47,500 nt of DNA. Source: Dictyostelium firmibasis (taxonomy: Eukaryota > Evosea > Eumycetozoa > Dictyosteliales > Dictyosteliaceae). The translations under genes and the position numbers were made by a program. Below, one piece after another: positions 1 through 14,066 of the stretch. The stretch lies in contig CM069767.1 in NCBI GenBank assembly GCA_036169595.1, positions 567,501 through 615,000 of the forward strand. The letters run 5' to 3'. The notes beneath the pieces are model-generated. The model made no database searches and was not told where the DNA came from. It was given only the letters and a program-made list of their open reading frames with translations. How positions within the stretch are numbered: position 1 is the first letter of the stretch; each line of letters starts with the position of its first letter.

Positions 1-369
1 CCATTCATCATCAGTTTTATCATGACAGAGTATATAAGTGGAACCAATGGAAAAAGGTTGAGGATTGGCAGATTGATCGTATCCAGGTACAACGTTAACC
101 ACTGGAATTGGGATTTCAGGTAATTGATCATGTCTCATTTTAACAGATGCTTGGATGATATCTTGTAAATGTGTCTCACCTTCTTCCGCTGCCTCCATAC
201 CTGTTGGTATGATTGGCACTAATCTCGATACTGTAGATTCATCATCATCAATAGCTGTCCTTATAATTGGTAATGGTTTAGATATATCGATTGGTCTTGG
301 TCTAAATGATATTCTTTGTGATCTAGTGGTTATAGTATTCTCTGTATTATTACCTCCATTTCTTGACAT
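1..369 (-). CDS. Enhancer of Polycomb-like protein, N-terminal part (runs off the window)
   Basis: The reading frame is open from an ATG at 369-367 to the window edge, giving 123 residues with no stop. After a short Asn/Thr-rich start it reads SFRPRPIDISKPLPIIR, then a short acidic segment, then RLVPIIPTGMEAAEEGE followed by HLQDII. This order (basic RxRxxDxxKPLPI motif, then PxxPTGMExxEExExHLQ) is the hallmark of the N-terminal EPcA region of Enhancer of Polycomb/Epl1. In other eukaryotes that region scaffolds the catalytic module of NuA4/TIP60-type histone acetyltransferase complexes in the nucleus. The start is the first ATG after a long T-rich leader, and its context on the coding strand is A-rich. 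The rest of the gene lies outside the window, so the length and C-terminal domains are unknown. The assignment is from motif recall only but is quite specific. Confidence 0.82.
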   Translation of the reverse strand, partial: MSRNGGNNTENTITTRSQRISFRPRPIDISKPLPIIRTAIDDDESTVSRLVPIIPTGMEAAEEGETHLQDIIQASVKMRHDQLPEIPIPVVNVVPGYDQSANPQPFSIGSTYILCHDKTDDEW

Positions 370-626
370 TCTTTTTTCTTTTTTTCTTTTTTCTTTTTTC
401 TTTTTCTTTTTTTTTTTTTTATTTTTCCCTTTTAATTTTTCCTTTTAAATTTTTTTTTTGAATTAACAAATTTAAAATTATAAAAGTATTATTAAAAAAA
501 AAAAAATTTTAAAAAAGTTTTAAAAAAAAGAAAAAGAAAAAGAAAAAAAAAAGTTTATTTATAAAAAAAAGAATCTTGGGGAAAAAAAAAATCCTGGAAA
601 ATTTTGGAAAGTTTTTTTTTGGTTAG

Positions 627-666
<40 letters not shown>

Positions 667-1580
667 TGGTTTTGTTTTTATTTATTCTTTTTTTTTATTT
701 TCTCTCTTTTTTTTTTTAGTTTTTTAGTTTTTTTTTTTATTTTTTTTATTTTTTTTATTTTTTATTTTTATTTTTTTTTTTAATATGGTTTTGTTGTTAC
801 CAAGGACACAACAATTTTCAAAAATATTTTTTTTTCAAAATTTCTTTTTTTTTTACTTTTTTTTGAAAAAAAAAAAGATTGTGAGCAAATTTGAATATGT
901 ATTGTTGAGGGAAGTGGGGTTATTTTAAACAGAAAAAACTTTTTTTTTTTTTTTTTTTTTTTGTGTATGTATATATAGTGTTTAAAAAAATAAAAAAATA
1001 GTATGAGGGAAAAAAATTTTATTTATAAAATATATTACTTTTTAGTTTTGTTTGTTGTTTTTAGTATGAGACTGAAAAAAACTTTTTTTTTTTTGAAATT
1101 TTGAAAAAAATAAAAAAAAAAAGCCACCTTAATGAGGGAAATATGTATATAAAAAAATTAAAAAAAATTAAAAAAAAATAAGAAAAAAAATAAAATAAAA
1201 TAAATATGAAACTATAAATTAAACAATTACTATGATTTAAATAAATAAATAAATAAATAAACGTCAATTATATTATGTATTTTTTTTTTTTTTGTGTGTA
1301 TTCCCCAAAATTATTTTTGTGTGTAGAAAAATTAATGTGGGTTTTTTTTTTTGAACTAAAAAAAAAAAAAAAAATTAAAAAAATTTAAAAAAATTAAAAA
1401 ATTTTCTGTCACCCCAACGGTAAATTTTTTTGAATTAAAAAAAAAAAAAATTAATTAATTTTTTTTTATTTTTTTTTTTATTTTTTTTATTTTTTTATTT
1501 TTTGAAATCATTGAATTTTGAAGATCAAAATAATTTATATTTTCACACTGAAATTGAATATTTATTATTTATTATTCTTG
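370..1580. other. AT-rich intergenic region
   Basis: This 1.2 kb lies between the start of the Enhancer of Polycomb-like gene and the (ATT)n array at the 3' end of the LRR-receiver gene. It consists almost wholly of A and T runs, some over 25 bases, plus a short (AAAT)n stretch near 1240-1260. I see no coding frame or RNA gene in it. The part next to 370 should hold the promoter of the left-hand gene. Confidence 0.7.
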
Positions 1581-1582
1581 AA

Positions 1583-3588
<2,006 letters not shown>

Positions 3589-4526
3589 TGTTATTTGTTT
3601 AATTATTATTTTTTTATTTTTTTTTTGTGCACTTATTGTTTTAATTTAAAATTTTTAATTACTTTTGCGAACGATATAATTAAATAAATATTTATTTAAA
3701 TATATGTGGTGGTGTTTTGGGAAATACAAAAAAAAAAACTTTTTTTTAATTTTAATTTTTATTTTTATTTTTTTATTTTTTTTATTTTTTTTATTTTTTT
3801 TTTTGAATCTTTTTTGAATTGGGATTACATTTATATTCTTTGAAAAAAATTATCAATATTTGTTATATATTAAAATAAGAGGAAAATATTATTTTTTAAA
3901 GATATTGATTTATCCCAAATAGTTGTGTTCCTATTTTAATATATATATTTTTTTTAAAAAATAAAGTTTGAAATTCTTTACAAACAAATTTAGTATTAAA
4001 TGAATGTTTTTATTTTTCTCATTTAGTTCTGGATATTTGTCAATTTAACACTATGAATGGTTTTTTTAATTTATTTATTTATAATTTTTTTTTATTTTTC
4101 AATTTTTTTTTTTTATAATTCGGTTTGGTATCCCTTCTAATTTAATGTATTACAAATTAATACCTTAAAAGTTTATTTATTAAATCATGGTCAAATTAAG
4201 AAATTTGAATTTCGAACTAATTTTTTTATTTTTTTATTTGAAACAAATTGGCATCATTTTTTGGATATTGCATTTGATTTTATTTATTTGGTATTTTTAC
4301 TCTTATTTCTTATTTTTTATAATTCAAATAATCAATAGTGCAACAATTTTCCTTTTTTTTTTTTTTTTTTTCAAAACCTGGCAACAGATTCAGATATTTT
4401 TTTAAAAATTTTTTTTTTTTTATTTTTTTTTTTATTTTTTTTTTTTCCTGTTCCTAAAATTTAATTTAAAATTTTTTTTTTTTTTCATTATATTTTTTTT
4501 TTCCACAGTGAACAATTATTTTAAAA
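3589..4526. promoter_or_regulatory. Divergent intergenic region (LRR-receiver / ppc)
   Basis: This stretch of about 940 bp separates two divergently transcribed genes and must contain both promoters. It is T/A-run sequence with no convincing coding frame. The open frame at 4187-4405 is low-complexity Phe/Ile/Leu-rich translation of T-rich DNA. No specific transcription-factor site can be defended. Confidence 0.5.
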
Positions 4527-7428
4527 ATGGGTTTAGCAGGTACGTAATATTGTTATAACAAATATATTTTGTTTAAAATCAAAAAAAAAAAAAAAAAAAC
4601 CAATTAACGAAAAAAATAAAATAAATAAAAATAAAATAAATAAATTAATAGGTGACTCACCTTATGATTTTGGAGAGATTAAACCAGACGATTTAGATAA
4701 ATCTATTACAAAATTTCAAAATATTTTATCAAATTGTATTAAAGATTTAGAAGAAGATGGCGAAGAGATAATTAAATTAGTAAGAACTTTAATATTAACT
4801 GAATCACCAGGTGAAAGAACACCAGAGTTCATTGAGGAGTATTTGAAAAAGATTACCAATCTTAGTAATACAGAGTCATTGAATGTATCTAGAGTATTAT
4901 CGCATCTATTGAATTTAATAAATGTAGCAGAACAACATCACCTTGTTAGATCAGTTAGAGAATCATTCCTAAACAATGAAGATGATTTAAAGTATTCATG
5001 TGAGAATACCATTCAACAACTTTTACAACAAGGTATCGATAAAGAGAGTATTTTCAATGCATTACTTCAACAAAAGATTGAACTAGTTCTAACAGCTCAT
5101 CCAACACAAATTATGAGACGTACTATCATATCAAAGAATTCAGCAATGGGTGAAGCATTATCTTCATTGGATAATCCACAATTGACAGTGTTTGAACGTG
5201 AAGATTATGAAAAGAAATTGATTAGAGAGGTTGGTGGATCATGGTTAACTGATGAGGTTAGAAGATCAAAAGTTACCGTAGAGATGGAGGCACAAGGTGG
5301 TTTCTCTGTAATTGAGCAAACACTTTGGAATGCTTTACCAAAGTTTATAAAGATCTTGAACAGATGTTGCGAGAAATACTTGGGAAAAGAGTTACCACCA
5401 ACCTTTGCAAACATTCATGTAGCATCATGGGTTGGAGGTGATAGAGATGGCAATTATAATGTAACTGCAGAGGTTACGAGACAAGTTAGTTACTTTTCAA
5501 GATGGATTGCCGCAACCTTGTATTACAAAGAAATCGATGCTCTCCTCTTTGAGTTATCTATGGTTAGACAAAACAAAACATTGGAGGAGTTAGCACGTCG
5601 TTCTGTTGAGAAAAGATCAGGTACAGTTAAACTAAGATATTTGACAACATTGTACAAAGAGTTCAAAGAGGGTATACCAAACAAAGAATGCTATCGTATA
5701 GTTATGGCCGAATTACGTGATAAGATGTTATTGACCAAAAGAAAGTATGAGGATTTAATAGCTGGTAAAAGTGATATTCAATATGTTTCTGGTGAAACAT
5801 TTGAAAATGCCGATGAAATTCTACAAGTACTTCAAACTTGTTATGATTCATTGGTAGAGGTAGGTGCAAAGGAGGTTGCAGATGGTAGATTACTAGATAA
5901 TATTAGACGTTTAAAATCATTTGGTTTAACATTATCAAAGATGGATATTCGTCAAGAATCAACTAGACATTCCGATGTTATCAATTGTGTCACTGAGTAT
6001 CTTGGTTTAGGAACCTATAACGATTGGGATGAAACAAAGAAACAACAATTCCTTATTGGTGAATTAGAGAGTAAACGTCCATTGATTCCACATGATTTAC
6101 CATGCTCAAAAGAGGTTCGTGAGGTATTGGATACATTTAAAGTTGCAGCATCATTACCAGATGGTTCATTGGGTGCCTATGTAATTTCAATGTGTAGAAG
6201 TCCAAGCGATATTTTAGCCGTTCATTTATTACAAAAAGCAGTAGGTAATAAAAACCCACAAAGAGTTGTACCATTGTTTGAAACTGCAGCTGATTTAGAT
6301 TCTTCACCAAAAACTATGAATGAACTTTTCCTTCAACCATGGTATCTAAAAACAATAAATGGTGAGCAAGAGATTATGTTAGGTTATTCAGATTCTGCCA
6401 AGGATAGTGGTAGATTCATGTCCTGTTGGGAATTATTTAAGGCTCAAGAGAGATTGGCAGCTTTGACAGAGAAATTTAACGTGAAATTAACATTGTTCCA
6501 TGGTAGAGGTGGTACAGCTGCAAGAGGTGGTGGTAACTCTCATGAGGGTATTATGTCTCAACCTGGTGGTTCATTGAAATCCGCTTCAACAAGAGTTACA
6601 ATTCAAGGTGAAATGATTGACTCTCATTATGGTCAAACTGGTACAAGTATTAGAAATTTTGAACTATTCACAACAGCTCTCTTGAAACAATCTTTAACTC
6701 CACCATCGCCACCAAAACAACGTTGGAGAGAAATTATGGAACAACTTTCAATTACCTCTTGTAAGAAATATAGATCAATTGTTAGAGATAATCCATCATT
6801 CATTCAATATTTTAGAACTTCGACCGTTCAGCCAGAGATGGCATATCTTAATATTGGTTCTCGTCCAGCTAAAAGAATAGCCTCCTATGGTATTGAACAT
6901 TTACGTGCAATTCCTTGGGTCTTCTCTTTCACTCAGAATCGATTGAATTTACCAGTTTGGTTAGGTATTGAGGATGCGTTAATAGAGGCAAAATTAAAAG
7001 GTTGGGAATCAGATCTTAATGAAATGTACAAAGAATGGCCATTCTTTTCATCAACTATCGATTTAGTCGAAATGGTTCTCTTGAAAACTGACCCACAAAT
7101 ATCATCACGTTACAATCAAATGTTAGTACCAACTGAAACTCAACCATTGGGTGTCGAAATGATAAATGAACTTACTAAAACTACAAATGCAATCTTGGAA
7201 TTAACAAAACATAAAACTCTCCAACAAGATAATAAAATCCTTCAACATTTTGTTTCAATTCGTAGAACATTTATGGATCCAATCAATTATATTCAAGTTG
7301 AAACTCTTAAAAGACTTCGTTCAACTCAAAAACCAGATGGTACAAATAATGATGTCGATCAAATATTAGTTGATACTTTAATCATTACATTCAATGGTAT
7401 CTCTGCTGGAATGAAAAATACTGGTTAA
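4527..7428 (+). CDS. ppc: Phosphoenolpyruvate carboxylase
   Basis: A 13-bp first exon (4527-4539, MGLAG start) is joined over a 112-bp intron (GTACGT donor, TTAATAG acceptor) to exon 2 at 4652-7428, giving 929 residues, normal for the family (about 880-970). The enzyme adds bicarbonate to phosphoenolpyruvate to make oxaloacetate and phosphate, an anaplerotic feed to the TCA cycle in the cytosol. Diagnostic motifs are present in order: VLTAHPTQ with the catalytic His near residue 154, VGGDRDGN, GYSDSAKDSGR, the glycine-rich loop FHGRGGTAARGGG with its catalytic Arg, SRPAKR, and a C-terminal NTG tripeptide. I see no plant-type N-terminal phosphorylation motif. Dictyostelium lacks plastids, so the role is probably purely anaplerotic. 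The first exon is very short, but the frame G+GT restores an uninterrupted reading, which supports the start. Confidence 0.95.
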
Positions 7429-7545
7429 TTAGAAGAGATGTAAAAAAAAAAAAAAAAAAAAAAAAAGCGATATTAAAATAAAAAAAAGTTTTAAAAACGA
7501 TTTATTTAATTTTTTTTATTTTATTTTAATTTATTATTTATAATT

Positions 7546-8574
7546 TTAAAATATAAAATAACGATCAGAATTAAATTTACATTCATCAATATCTTCACCA
7601 AATTCATAGCCATGTTGATTTGCTAAAATCTTTACATTATTATAACTGTATTCAGTGGTGAAATGAGTGTGACCATAAATCCAAACAGAAATTGGTGGTT
7701 TAATAATTTCGGATAGATCAGTACTAAATGCTTGTCCTATTCTATCGGATTTTTGATATTTTGGATGTGATGTATATGTTTGATTTCCATGATCATTAAA
7801 TTGTGGTGCATGATGAGTTAAAACTATACAAGGTGGTTGATTAGTGTTTTTATCAGCGGCGGGACCATATCTATCTCTAATGCCCATATTATACTTTATG
7901 AAATTTACACTATTTTTATGGAATCTATTTGTATCTCCAACTTCTAACTTTCTAATTTTATCAGGTAATTCGTCACACATTTGTTCTAATGGTACATTTA
8001 TAACTCTATAATCATTTAAACATCTAGAAACATCGAATTCATTATCTGGATCAACCAATGACCATAATGTTGAACCAATGATTCTAAATTCATCCAATTG
8101 ATAAATTTCGTTATCTAAAAAATGAACATTTGAAAGTTTATTATTTTCAATGAGTTCTCTAAGTTTGGATTTTATGTCAAATATAGTGTAATCTCTTTGA
8201 TTGTAGTATTCATGATTACCAGCTATATAGAAAACTCTTTCATATTGATTAGAACAAAGTTTTAAAAATTCTAATAATAATTTCTCACCTTTAATTGGAC
8301 TACCAATATCACCTACTAATGCTAAAAAGTATCTATGATTTGGTTTCTTTTCAAATTCATATATTCCTTTTAATTTTTTCATATTTTCTAAACAATCTCT
8401 CATCTCTAAATGTATATCTGATGCATATTTAAATACTCTAGTTGGTTTAATATTACCATTTTCATCTTTTTCTTCAACGATTGGTTTACCTTGAATAGTT
8501 GTTGTTGGTTCTTTAAATTCAGTTGTTGTTGGTATAATTTCAACTCTAGAAAATAACTTTTTAAAAATGTTCAT
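7546..8574 (-). CDS. Calcineurin-like metallophosphoesterase
   Basis: Single exon, 342 residues. The five metal-binding blocks of the calcineurin-like phosphoesterase fold are all present in order: DIH (D53, H55) in KYASDIHLE, GD (D89) in ALVGDIGSP, GNHE (N120, H121) in YIAGNHEYY, the His pair in VLTHHAPQF, and GHTH in WIYGHTHF. The protein should bind two metal ions and hydrolyse a phosphomonoester or phosphodiester, but the substrate cannot be read from the sequence. There is no signal peptide or membrane segment, so a cytosolic location is likely. The first 45 residues are low-complexity and probably disordered. Its 3' end faces the ppc 3' end about 120 bp away, a convergent pair. Confidence 0.9.
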   Translation of the reverse strand: MNIFKKLFSRVEIIPTTTEFKEPTTTIQGKPIVEEKDENGNIKPTRVFKYASDIHLEMRDCLENMKKLKGIYEFEKKPNHRYFLALVGDIGSPIKGEKLLLEFLKLCSNQYERVFYIAGNHEYYNQRDYTIFDIKSKLRELIENNKLSNVHFLDNEIYQLDEFRIIGSTLWSLVDPDNEFDVSRCLNDYRVINVPLEQMCDELPDKIRKLEVGDTNRFHKNSVNFIKYNMGIRDRYGPAADKNTNQPPCIVLTHHAPQFNDHGNQTYTSHPKYQKSDRIGQAFSTDLSEIIKPPISVWIYGHTHFTTEYSYNNVKILANQHGYEFGEDIDECKFNSDRYFIF

Positions 8575-8879
8575 TTTTACAAATTAATAAAAAATAAAAA
8601 TAAGAATAAATGTACTATTATATTTATTTAATAATAATAATAAAAAATTTAAAAAAAAAAATTTTATTTTCCTGTTATCTCTTAAATAAATGAGAAAAAA
8701 AAATAATAGAAAATATAAAAAAATGAAAAAAATAAAAAAAAACCAAATTTTCATTGAAAAATCTTCCAATTTTTTTTATTTTTTTTTATTTTTTATGTAT
8801 TTTTTGTTTTCTTTTCCTTATATGCAAAAAGTTATGTCTTTTTAACTATTGTGCTCATTATTTGTTATTATTGTATGGC

Positions 8880-8916
<37 letters not shown>

Positions 8917-9046
8917 AAAAATTAGATCTTCCAACATTGTCCCAAGAATACATCAGTAATAGAAAAAAAAAAAAAAAAAAAAAGAAACAAAAGATACTTC
9001 AATTAATTAATTTGTGAAGTTTAATTTTTTTCCCTAAAATTTTATT
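8575..9046. other. AT-rich spacer
   Basis: A stretch of about 470 bp upstream of the metallophosphoesterase start and downstream of the FAD-protein stop. It contains two long A runs (near 8881-8914 and 8962-8982). No gene or RNA signal is visible. Confidence 0.7.
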
Positions 9047-10670
9047 TTAAAATAATAAATCTTTAAAATGATTATATTGTTTCTTGCTAAAATAATGGAA
9101 TTTCAAATAATATTTACCAATTATGAAAAAGACTTTACCTGAATTGAATATAATATTATGATCTTTTTTAATAAATTTCATAAATTTAGCCAATCTAATC
9201 TTTCTATCATCATTAAATTTAGAAAGTAATGTTTGAATATTTGATGTATTGTTATTATTATTATTATTATTATTATTTTCAATTAAAAGTTGTGTCAATT
9301 TATTTGCATCCTCAATACCAATAGATGTTATAAATACATTATCATGTGGTAAATAATCTGCTGTATTACCAATTAATACAATTGAATTATGTGTAATATT
9401 TGTTAAATGAGTTTGTGGAACTTTGAAAAGATTTAATTCATTTTGATTCTATAATTTTATAAAAATAAAAATAGGAAAAATAAATAATTATTAATAAATT
9501 ATTTTGTTTCTCTATGTGATAATAATAATAATAATAATAATAATAATGTTATTACTACATACATCATATAATGAAACAATACTATGAACATTTACATCTT
9601 CAATTTGTTTAAATACACTTGAAACCAATTGATTATATTTTGATGGTTCAACAGTGATTTGAGTTTCTCTTGTGAATGTACCAGTTAAAGCAACCTTTTT
9701 ATTTGGTAATAAAAATGATACCAATTTTTTACCCTTTAAAAATTGTGTGATTAATAATGGTGGTACTAATGAGAAATTACAATCAACTATTGTATTGAAA
9801 CTATAGGTTTGTTCAATTCTTTGTTTATAAATTGATGGCTCAATAAATTGTGGTGTATTCTTTTCAATAACATATTCTCTAATTGGATCAATATTATTCT
9901 TTTCAGTTGGATCCATACTACCAATAATTAAATCATAATAATTTTTATTTGTTGAATTTGTAAATGTTAAATAAATATTATTACTATTATCAATTTCATT
10001 TTTATCATTATTATTACTATTATTCTCTTTATTTTCTTCGTGAACTTTTTTAATTTTAAATATACTTTTTTTAAATGTTACAATTCCTTCACCATCTTTT
10101 AAAGATTTTAGACATTCGTGTGTTAAGATTTCTTTTAATTTCGATTCAGTGGTTGATAAAAGTGTAATATCATCATTTGATTTAGAATATTTACTAAAAT
10201 TTAAATTTCCATAAGCATCACCATTCTTTGCAAAATAACCACTTCCATTCAATTTATTACCATTATTTATAATTCTTTCTAATAAATTCTCACCAACATA
10301 ATCTTTATATGCTTGTAAATTTTTATGAGTTAAAATAATACCAGTATCATTTAATTTTGAATGATTACTTTCAACAATTTCACTTGAAATACCTTTTTTC
10401 TTTAAAAATAATGCTAAAAATAAAAAAATAAATAAAAAAATAAATAAAAAAATAAATAAAAAAATTAAAAAATAAAGAATGTGTTAAATCAAATGTTTAT
10501 CATTCGTTTTTTTTTTTTTTTTTTCAAGAAAATTACATACCTAATGATAAACCAACAACATCATTACCACTAATTAAAATTTTTTTCTTTGATAATGTTG
10601 ATGAGTAAAATCTTTTACTAAATCCAACAATATTAGTTGTGAATTTAATTTGATTGTTGAGCATCATCAT
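9047..10670 (-). CDS. FAD-dependent monooxygenase-like protein, probably mitochondrial
   Basis: Three exons (10670-10541, 10413-9563, 9448-9047) with introns of 127 and 114 bp (GTATGT donors, TTTTAG and TTATAG acceptors) give 460 residues in one open frame. The first ~30 residues (Arg/Lys and Ser/Thr, no acids, ending RFYSSTLSKKK) look like a mitochondrial presequence. A Rossmann-type start follows, KKILISGNDVVGLSLALFL, joined across intron 1, then an acidic residue at the end of strand 2 (EIVES). Near the C-terminus, LIGNTADYLPHDN and GIEDANKLTQLL align in order with the GDAAH..P and DAxxLAxxL motifs of UbiH/Coq6/PHBH-type flavin monooxygenases. Two usually invariant positions are altered: the middle Gly of GxGxxG is Asp, and the Asp of the GD motif is Asn. 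The fold is likely; retained FAD binding or catalysis is uncertain. The start is the first of three consecutive ATGs. Confidence 0.72.
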
Positions 10671-10702
10671 CTCTTTTTTTTTTTCGTCTGTTTGAAAAAA
10701 TG

Positions 10703-10752
<50 letters not shown>

Positions 10753-11300
10753 CGCTCCCATTTTTTTTTTTTTTTTTTTTTTTTTATTTTCAAAAAAAAA
10801 TTCAACAAATTAATTAGGGTTAGAGTTTTATTTTTCTATTAATTTTTTATTAAAAATAGTAGAATATCTACTACTTTATTATTTTAATGATTCTATCCAC
10901 TGTAAAATATTGGCTTTCATCCTAAATTATTTTTAGTGTTCTATGGGTTCCTTAATTTTGGAAAATTTACCTATTTCTATTTCTCTCCCTCCTTTTTTAC
11001 GAATCTCAATGGCGGAACTATTCCATACTTTTATTTTTGAATTTAAAATATTATAATAATATTAAAAATGATAAAAATAAAAATAATAGTAATTCCATAA
11101 ATTAATCAACAAATAATTAATAAATCAGAAAGGACTCAACGGCTCTTGTTAAATTCTTTTTTTTGGATAACAAATAATCATTTTTTAAATTATTAGGAAA
11201 ATCGATTAATAAATTTTGAATCCAAAAAAAAAAAATTTAAACAAGAACCATTAAACCCTAACTGGTTTATTTTTATTAGTGAAACAATGAAACCACACTA

Positions 11301-11384
11301 TTTTTAATTTTATATTTTTAATTTTATATTTTTAATTTTATATTTTTAATTTTATATTTTTAATTTTATATTTTTAATTTTATA
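11301..11384. repeat. 14-bp minisatellite, six exact copies
   Basis: Six head-to-tail copies of TTTTTAATTTTATA with no mismatch between copies. Confidence 0.95.
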
Positions 11385-11390
11385 TTTAAA

Positions 11391-11446
11391 TTTCTCATTT
11401 TCAATTTCTCATTTTCAATTTCTCATTTTCAATTTCTCATTTTCAA
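11391..11446. repeat. 14-bp minisatellite, four exact copies
   Basis: Four copies of TTTCTCATTTTCAA, with the same period as the array 6 bp to the left. The two units match at 10 of 14 positions, so they may be branches of one ancestral array. Confidence 0.93.
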
Positions 11447-12530
11447 TTACTTATCTTTTTTTTTTTTTCATTTTTTTCATTTTTTTCAATTACTTAACTT
11501 TTTTTTTTAGTTTATTTCATATTTTCAATTACTTATCTTTTTTTTTATTAATTTATTTATTTATTTCATATTTTCATTTACTTATTTTTTTTTTATTTTT
11601 ATTTTTTTAATCTTATTTTTAAGAATATTTGGAAATGAAGAAATGGAATGAAAAGAAAAAAAAAAAGTTTAAATAAAAAAAAAAAAAAAATAAAAAAAAA
11701 AAAAATAAAAAAAATAAAATAAAAAAATAAAATAAAAAAAATAAAATAAAAAAATAAAAATAAAAATAAAAAAAAAACAAAAGTTGTAGAAACTATAAAA
11801 AAAAAAAAATTTCATATGAACGTTTTGATTTTGAGAACACTTTGTGAAAAAAGTGAGAAAGTTTTCTTTAGTTTTTATTTTTTTTTTATTTTTTATTTTT
11901 TAATTTTCTAATTTTTTGTTTTTTTTTTAATTTTTTTTTAATTTTTTTTTTTTTCATTAGTCACTTTAATAATTTGCTTAGTCATAACTTTAACTTAAAG
12001 GTAATTATAAGTCTTTTCAAAAACAAAAGAAGGAAAAAAAAAAAAAAAACTGTTCAAATTAAAAAAAAAAAAAAAAAAATCATATTTTTTTAAAATATAT
12101 TATTATTGTGTAAAAAAAAAAAGACCACACAGATCTGAAAAAATAAAAAATTATAACTTTCACCACACCCACACTTTTATCATATGTGTTTTTTTTTCAT
12201 TTTTTACAGTTTTTTTATAAAGAAATTTCCATGTTTTCATTCTTTTATTATAATAAAACAAAATATTAACACTTAAAAATTTTTAAAAAAACAAAACAAA
12301 ACAAAAATAAAATAAAATAAAAAAATAAAATAAAAAATAAAAAAATTTTTTTAAAAAAAAAAAAGCAAACAACATTTCAAATTTAGACAAAAAAAAAAAA
12401 AAACAACTGAAAATTTTAATTTTTAAAAAGTTTTTTTATATTTTTTTTAATTATTAAACAAACAAAAAAAACAAAACAAACAAAACAAAACAAAACACAT
12501 CAAATTACAAATATACATATACATTCAATC

Positions 12531-13930
12531 ATGGCCACAAATGAAATTAAAAGAATTACAGAGATTCTTTGGGAACAGTATGTATAAAATAATTATTAAT
12601 TAATTGTTATTTGCTAGAATTATTAGTAGTAATTTGGTTATGACTTGTACCATTTATATTATTTTTTTAATATCTTTTTTTTTTTTTTTTTTTTCCCAAA
12701 AAAAAAAAAAAAACCAAGAAAAATTAAGACTATATAAATAAAATGGGTACAACGACACCATATCTCCATTAATAGTTTTATAGAAATACACAATTTGTGT
12801 ACTATAAAAATGGATGATAAATTAATTAATAAAAAACCCTAACACAAATAATTATTTATAAAATAATTATTTTCATCATATCACCATCATCACTATCATA
12901 ATCACCATCATATAATAATATGATCATAACTATCATATCATACTATATGAATAAATGATAAAATAGAATGAAGATTAATGATGAAGCAGATAAAAAGAAT
13001 TCAACATTGGCCTCATCAAGAGGTAATAATAAAAATAATGGAAATGATTATTCGGTAGCACGTGAGTTTTCAAACTTACATTCAGTAGCAGCCAATAAAA
13101 AGAAATCAAAGTCCAATAGGGATTCATTAGCATTTCGTGATTCACCAGGTAAACCGGGTACAAAGAGATTCAATCGTTATTTAAATACTCAATTCTTAAA
13201 AACTGCCGGTAGTTTAGGTAGTGGCAATGGTGACATTGAAATGGATTACAACTTTTATGAACAAAGAAATACCCTCTTCTATCAAGATCAACAAAATTCA
13301 AAATATTATCTTGATAACTGTGTAAACATATCATGTGATCAAGAACAAGAGATACTAGATAATTGTTCAACCTCTTCAAAGAAATCAAATTTAAGAAAAA
13401 AGAATAACGACAAAAATAATAATGACAACAGCAACAACTCTTTAAGCGGTAATGAAGATAATGAATTATTTTCAAAATTAAAGAAAAATCTAAGACCATT
13501 CTTTAAGAAATCATTTTTAATGGATAGCCATTTTGTTCAAGAGACTGAGAAAGAGATATTGTCATTCATCAGAGGTGATGATTGTCCATATGGTTCAACC
13601 CCAATCAACAGAAAGGAGTTCAACCAAGATAATCCATCAAAGAGATTAATTATCCATGGTTTAGCCTCTTACTATTCTCTACATAGTAAAAGCCATACCA
13701 CCAATAATGGTCAACGTATCCTCGTTCTTAGAAAATCAAGACCAATGCAACCTTTACCTGAACAATCCATTGTTCAATATTTGATTTCTGAATCAAAGAA
13801 ACGATCAGTTCAAGTCCACCAAGTCCAAAGAAAAAAAGTTATTAAAAAATCACAAACAATTTATATTAAAAAAAGAGTTTTAGCAACACCTGTAATCATT
13901 TCTGCTGATATTCCAAATTCTGATGATTAA
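12531..13930 (+). CDS. R3H-domain protein
   Basis: Exon 1 (12531-12577, MATNEIKRITEILWEQ) joins over a long 389-bp intron (GTATGT donor, AAATAG acceptor) to exon 2 (12967-13930), giving 336 residues. The first ~180 residues are Ser/Asn/Lys-rich and likely disordered. From about residue 195 there is an R3H-like module: SHFVQETEKEILSFIRG, then KRLIIHGLASYYSLHS with the R-x3-H spacing, then TNNGQRILVLRKS. This matches the layout of R3HDM/ARPP-21-type R3H domains (helix ending in EIxxFI, RxxxHxxAxYYxL, then a beta strand). R3H domains bind single-stranded nucleic acid, so a role in mRNA regulation is plausible but unproven. The C-terminus is basic. An internal ATG begins one base into exon 2, so transcripts starting inside the intron could give a form lacking the first 16 residues. 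Confidence 0.78.
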
Positions 13931-14066
13931 TAGAGTTTGTCAACAAAAAAAAAAAAAAAACTTTGTAATATAAAGAAAAAAAAAAAATAACAAAAAAAAA
14001 AAAAAAACTAAAAAAATTTTTTAAAAAAAAAAAACAATAAAAAATAAATAAACTGTATATAAAAAG

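Larger units (their letters stand above)
10671..12530. other. Long AT-rich intergenic region with minisatellites
   Basis: About 1.86 kb between the FAD-protein start and the R3H gene start, which are divergently transcribed. It holds two 14-bp tandem arrays (listed separately), longer degenerate repeats with cores like CAATTACTTATC at 11446-11585, A-rich repeats at 11670-11775 and an ACAAA-rich leader at 12460-12520 just before the R3H ATG. No coding frame is seen. Confidence 0.7.

Noticed and set aside
4187-4405. 72-codon open frame upstream of ppc
   Set aside because: Phe/Ile/Leu-rich translation of T-rich intergenic DNA; no codon bias or similarity.
7441-7466. A-run after the ppc stop as a retrocopy poly-A tail
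   Set aside because: A runs of this length are everywhere in the intergenic DNA, and ppc keeps an intron.
11301-11446. CRISPR-like array
   Set aside because: The units are head-to-tail with no spacers, in a eukaryotic intergenic region.
12975-13499. Minus-strand open frames opposite the R3H gene
   Set aside because: Antisense shadows of the supported plus-strand exon.
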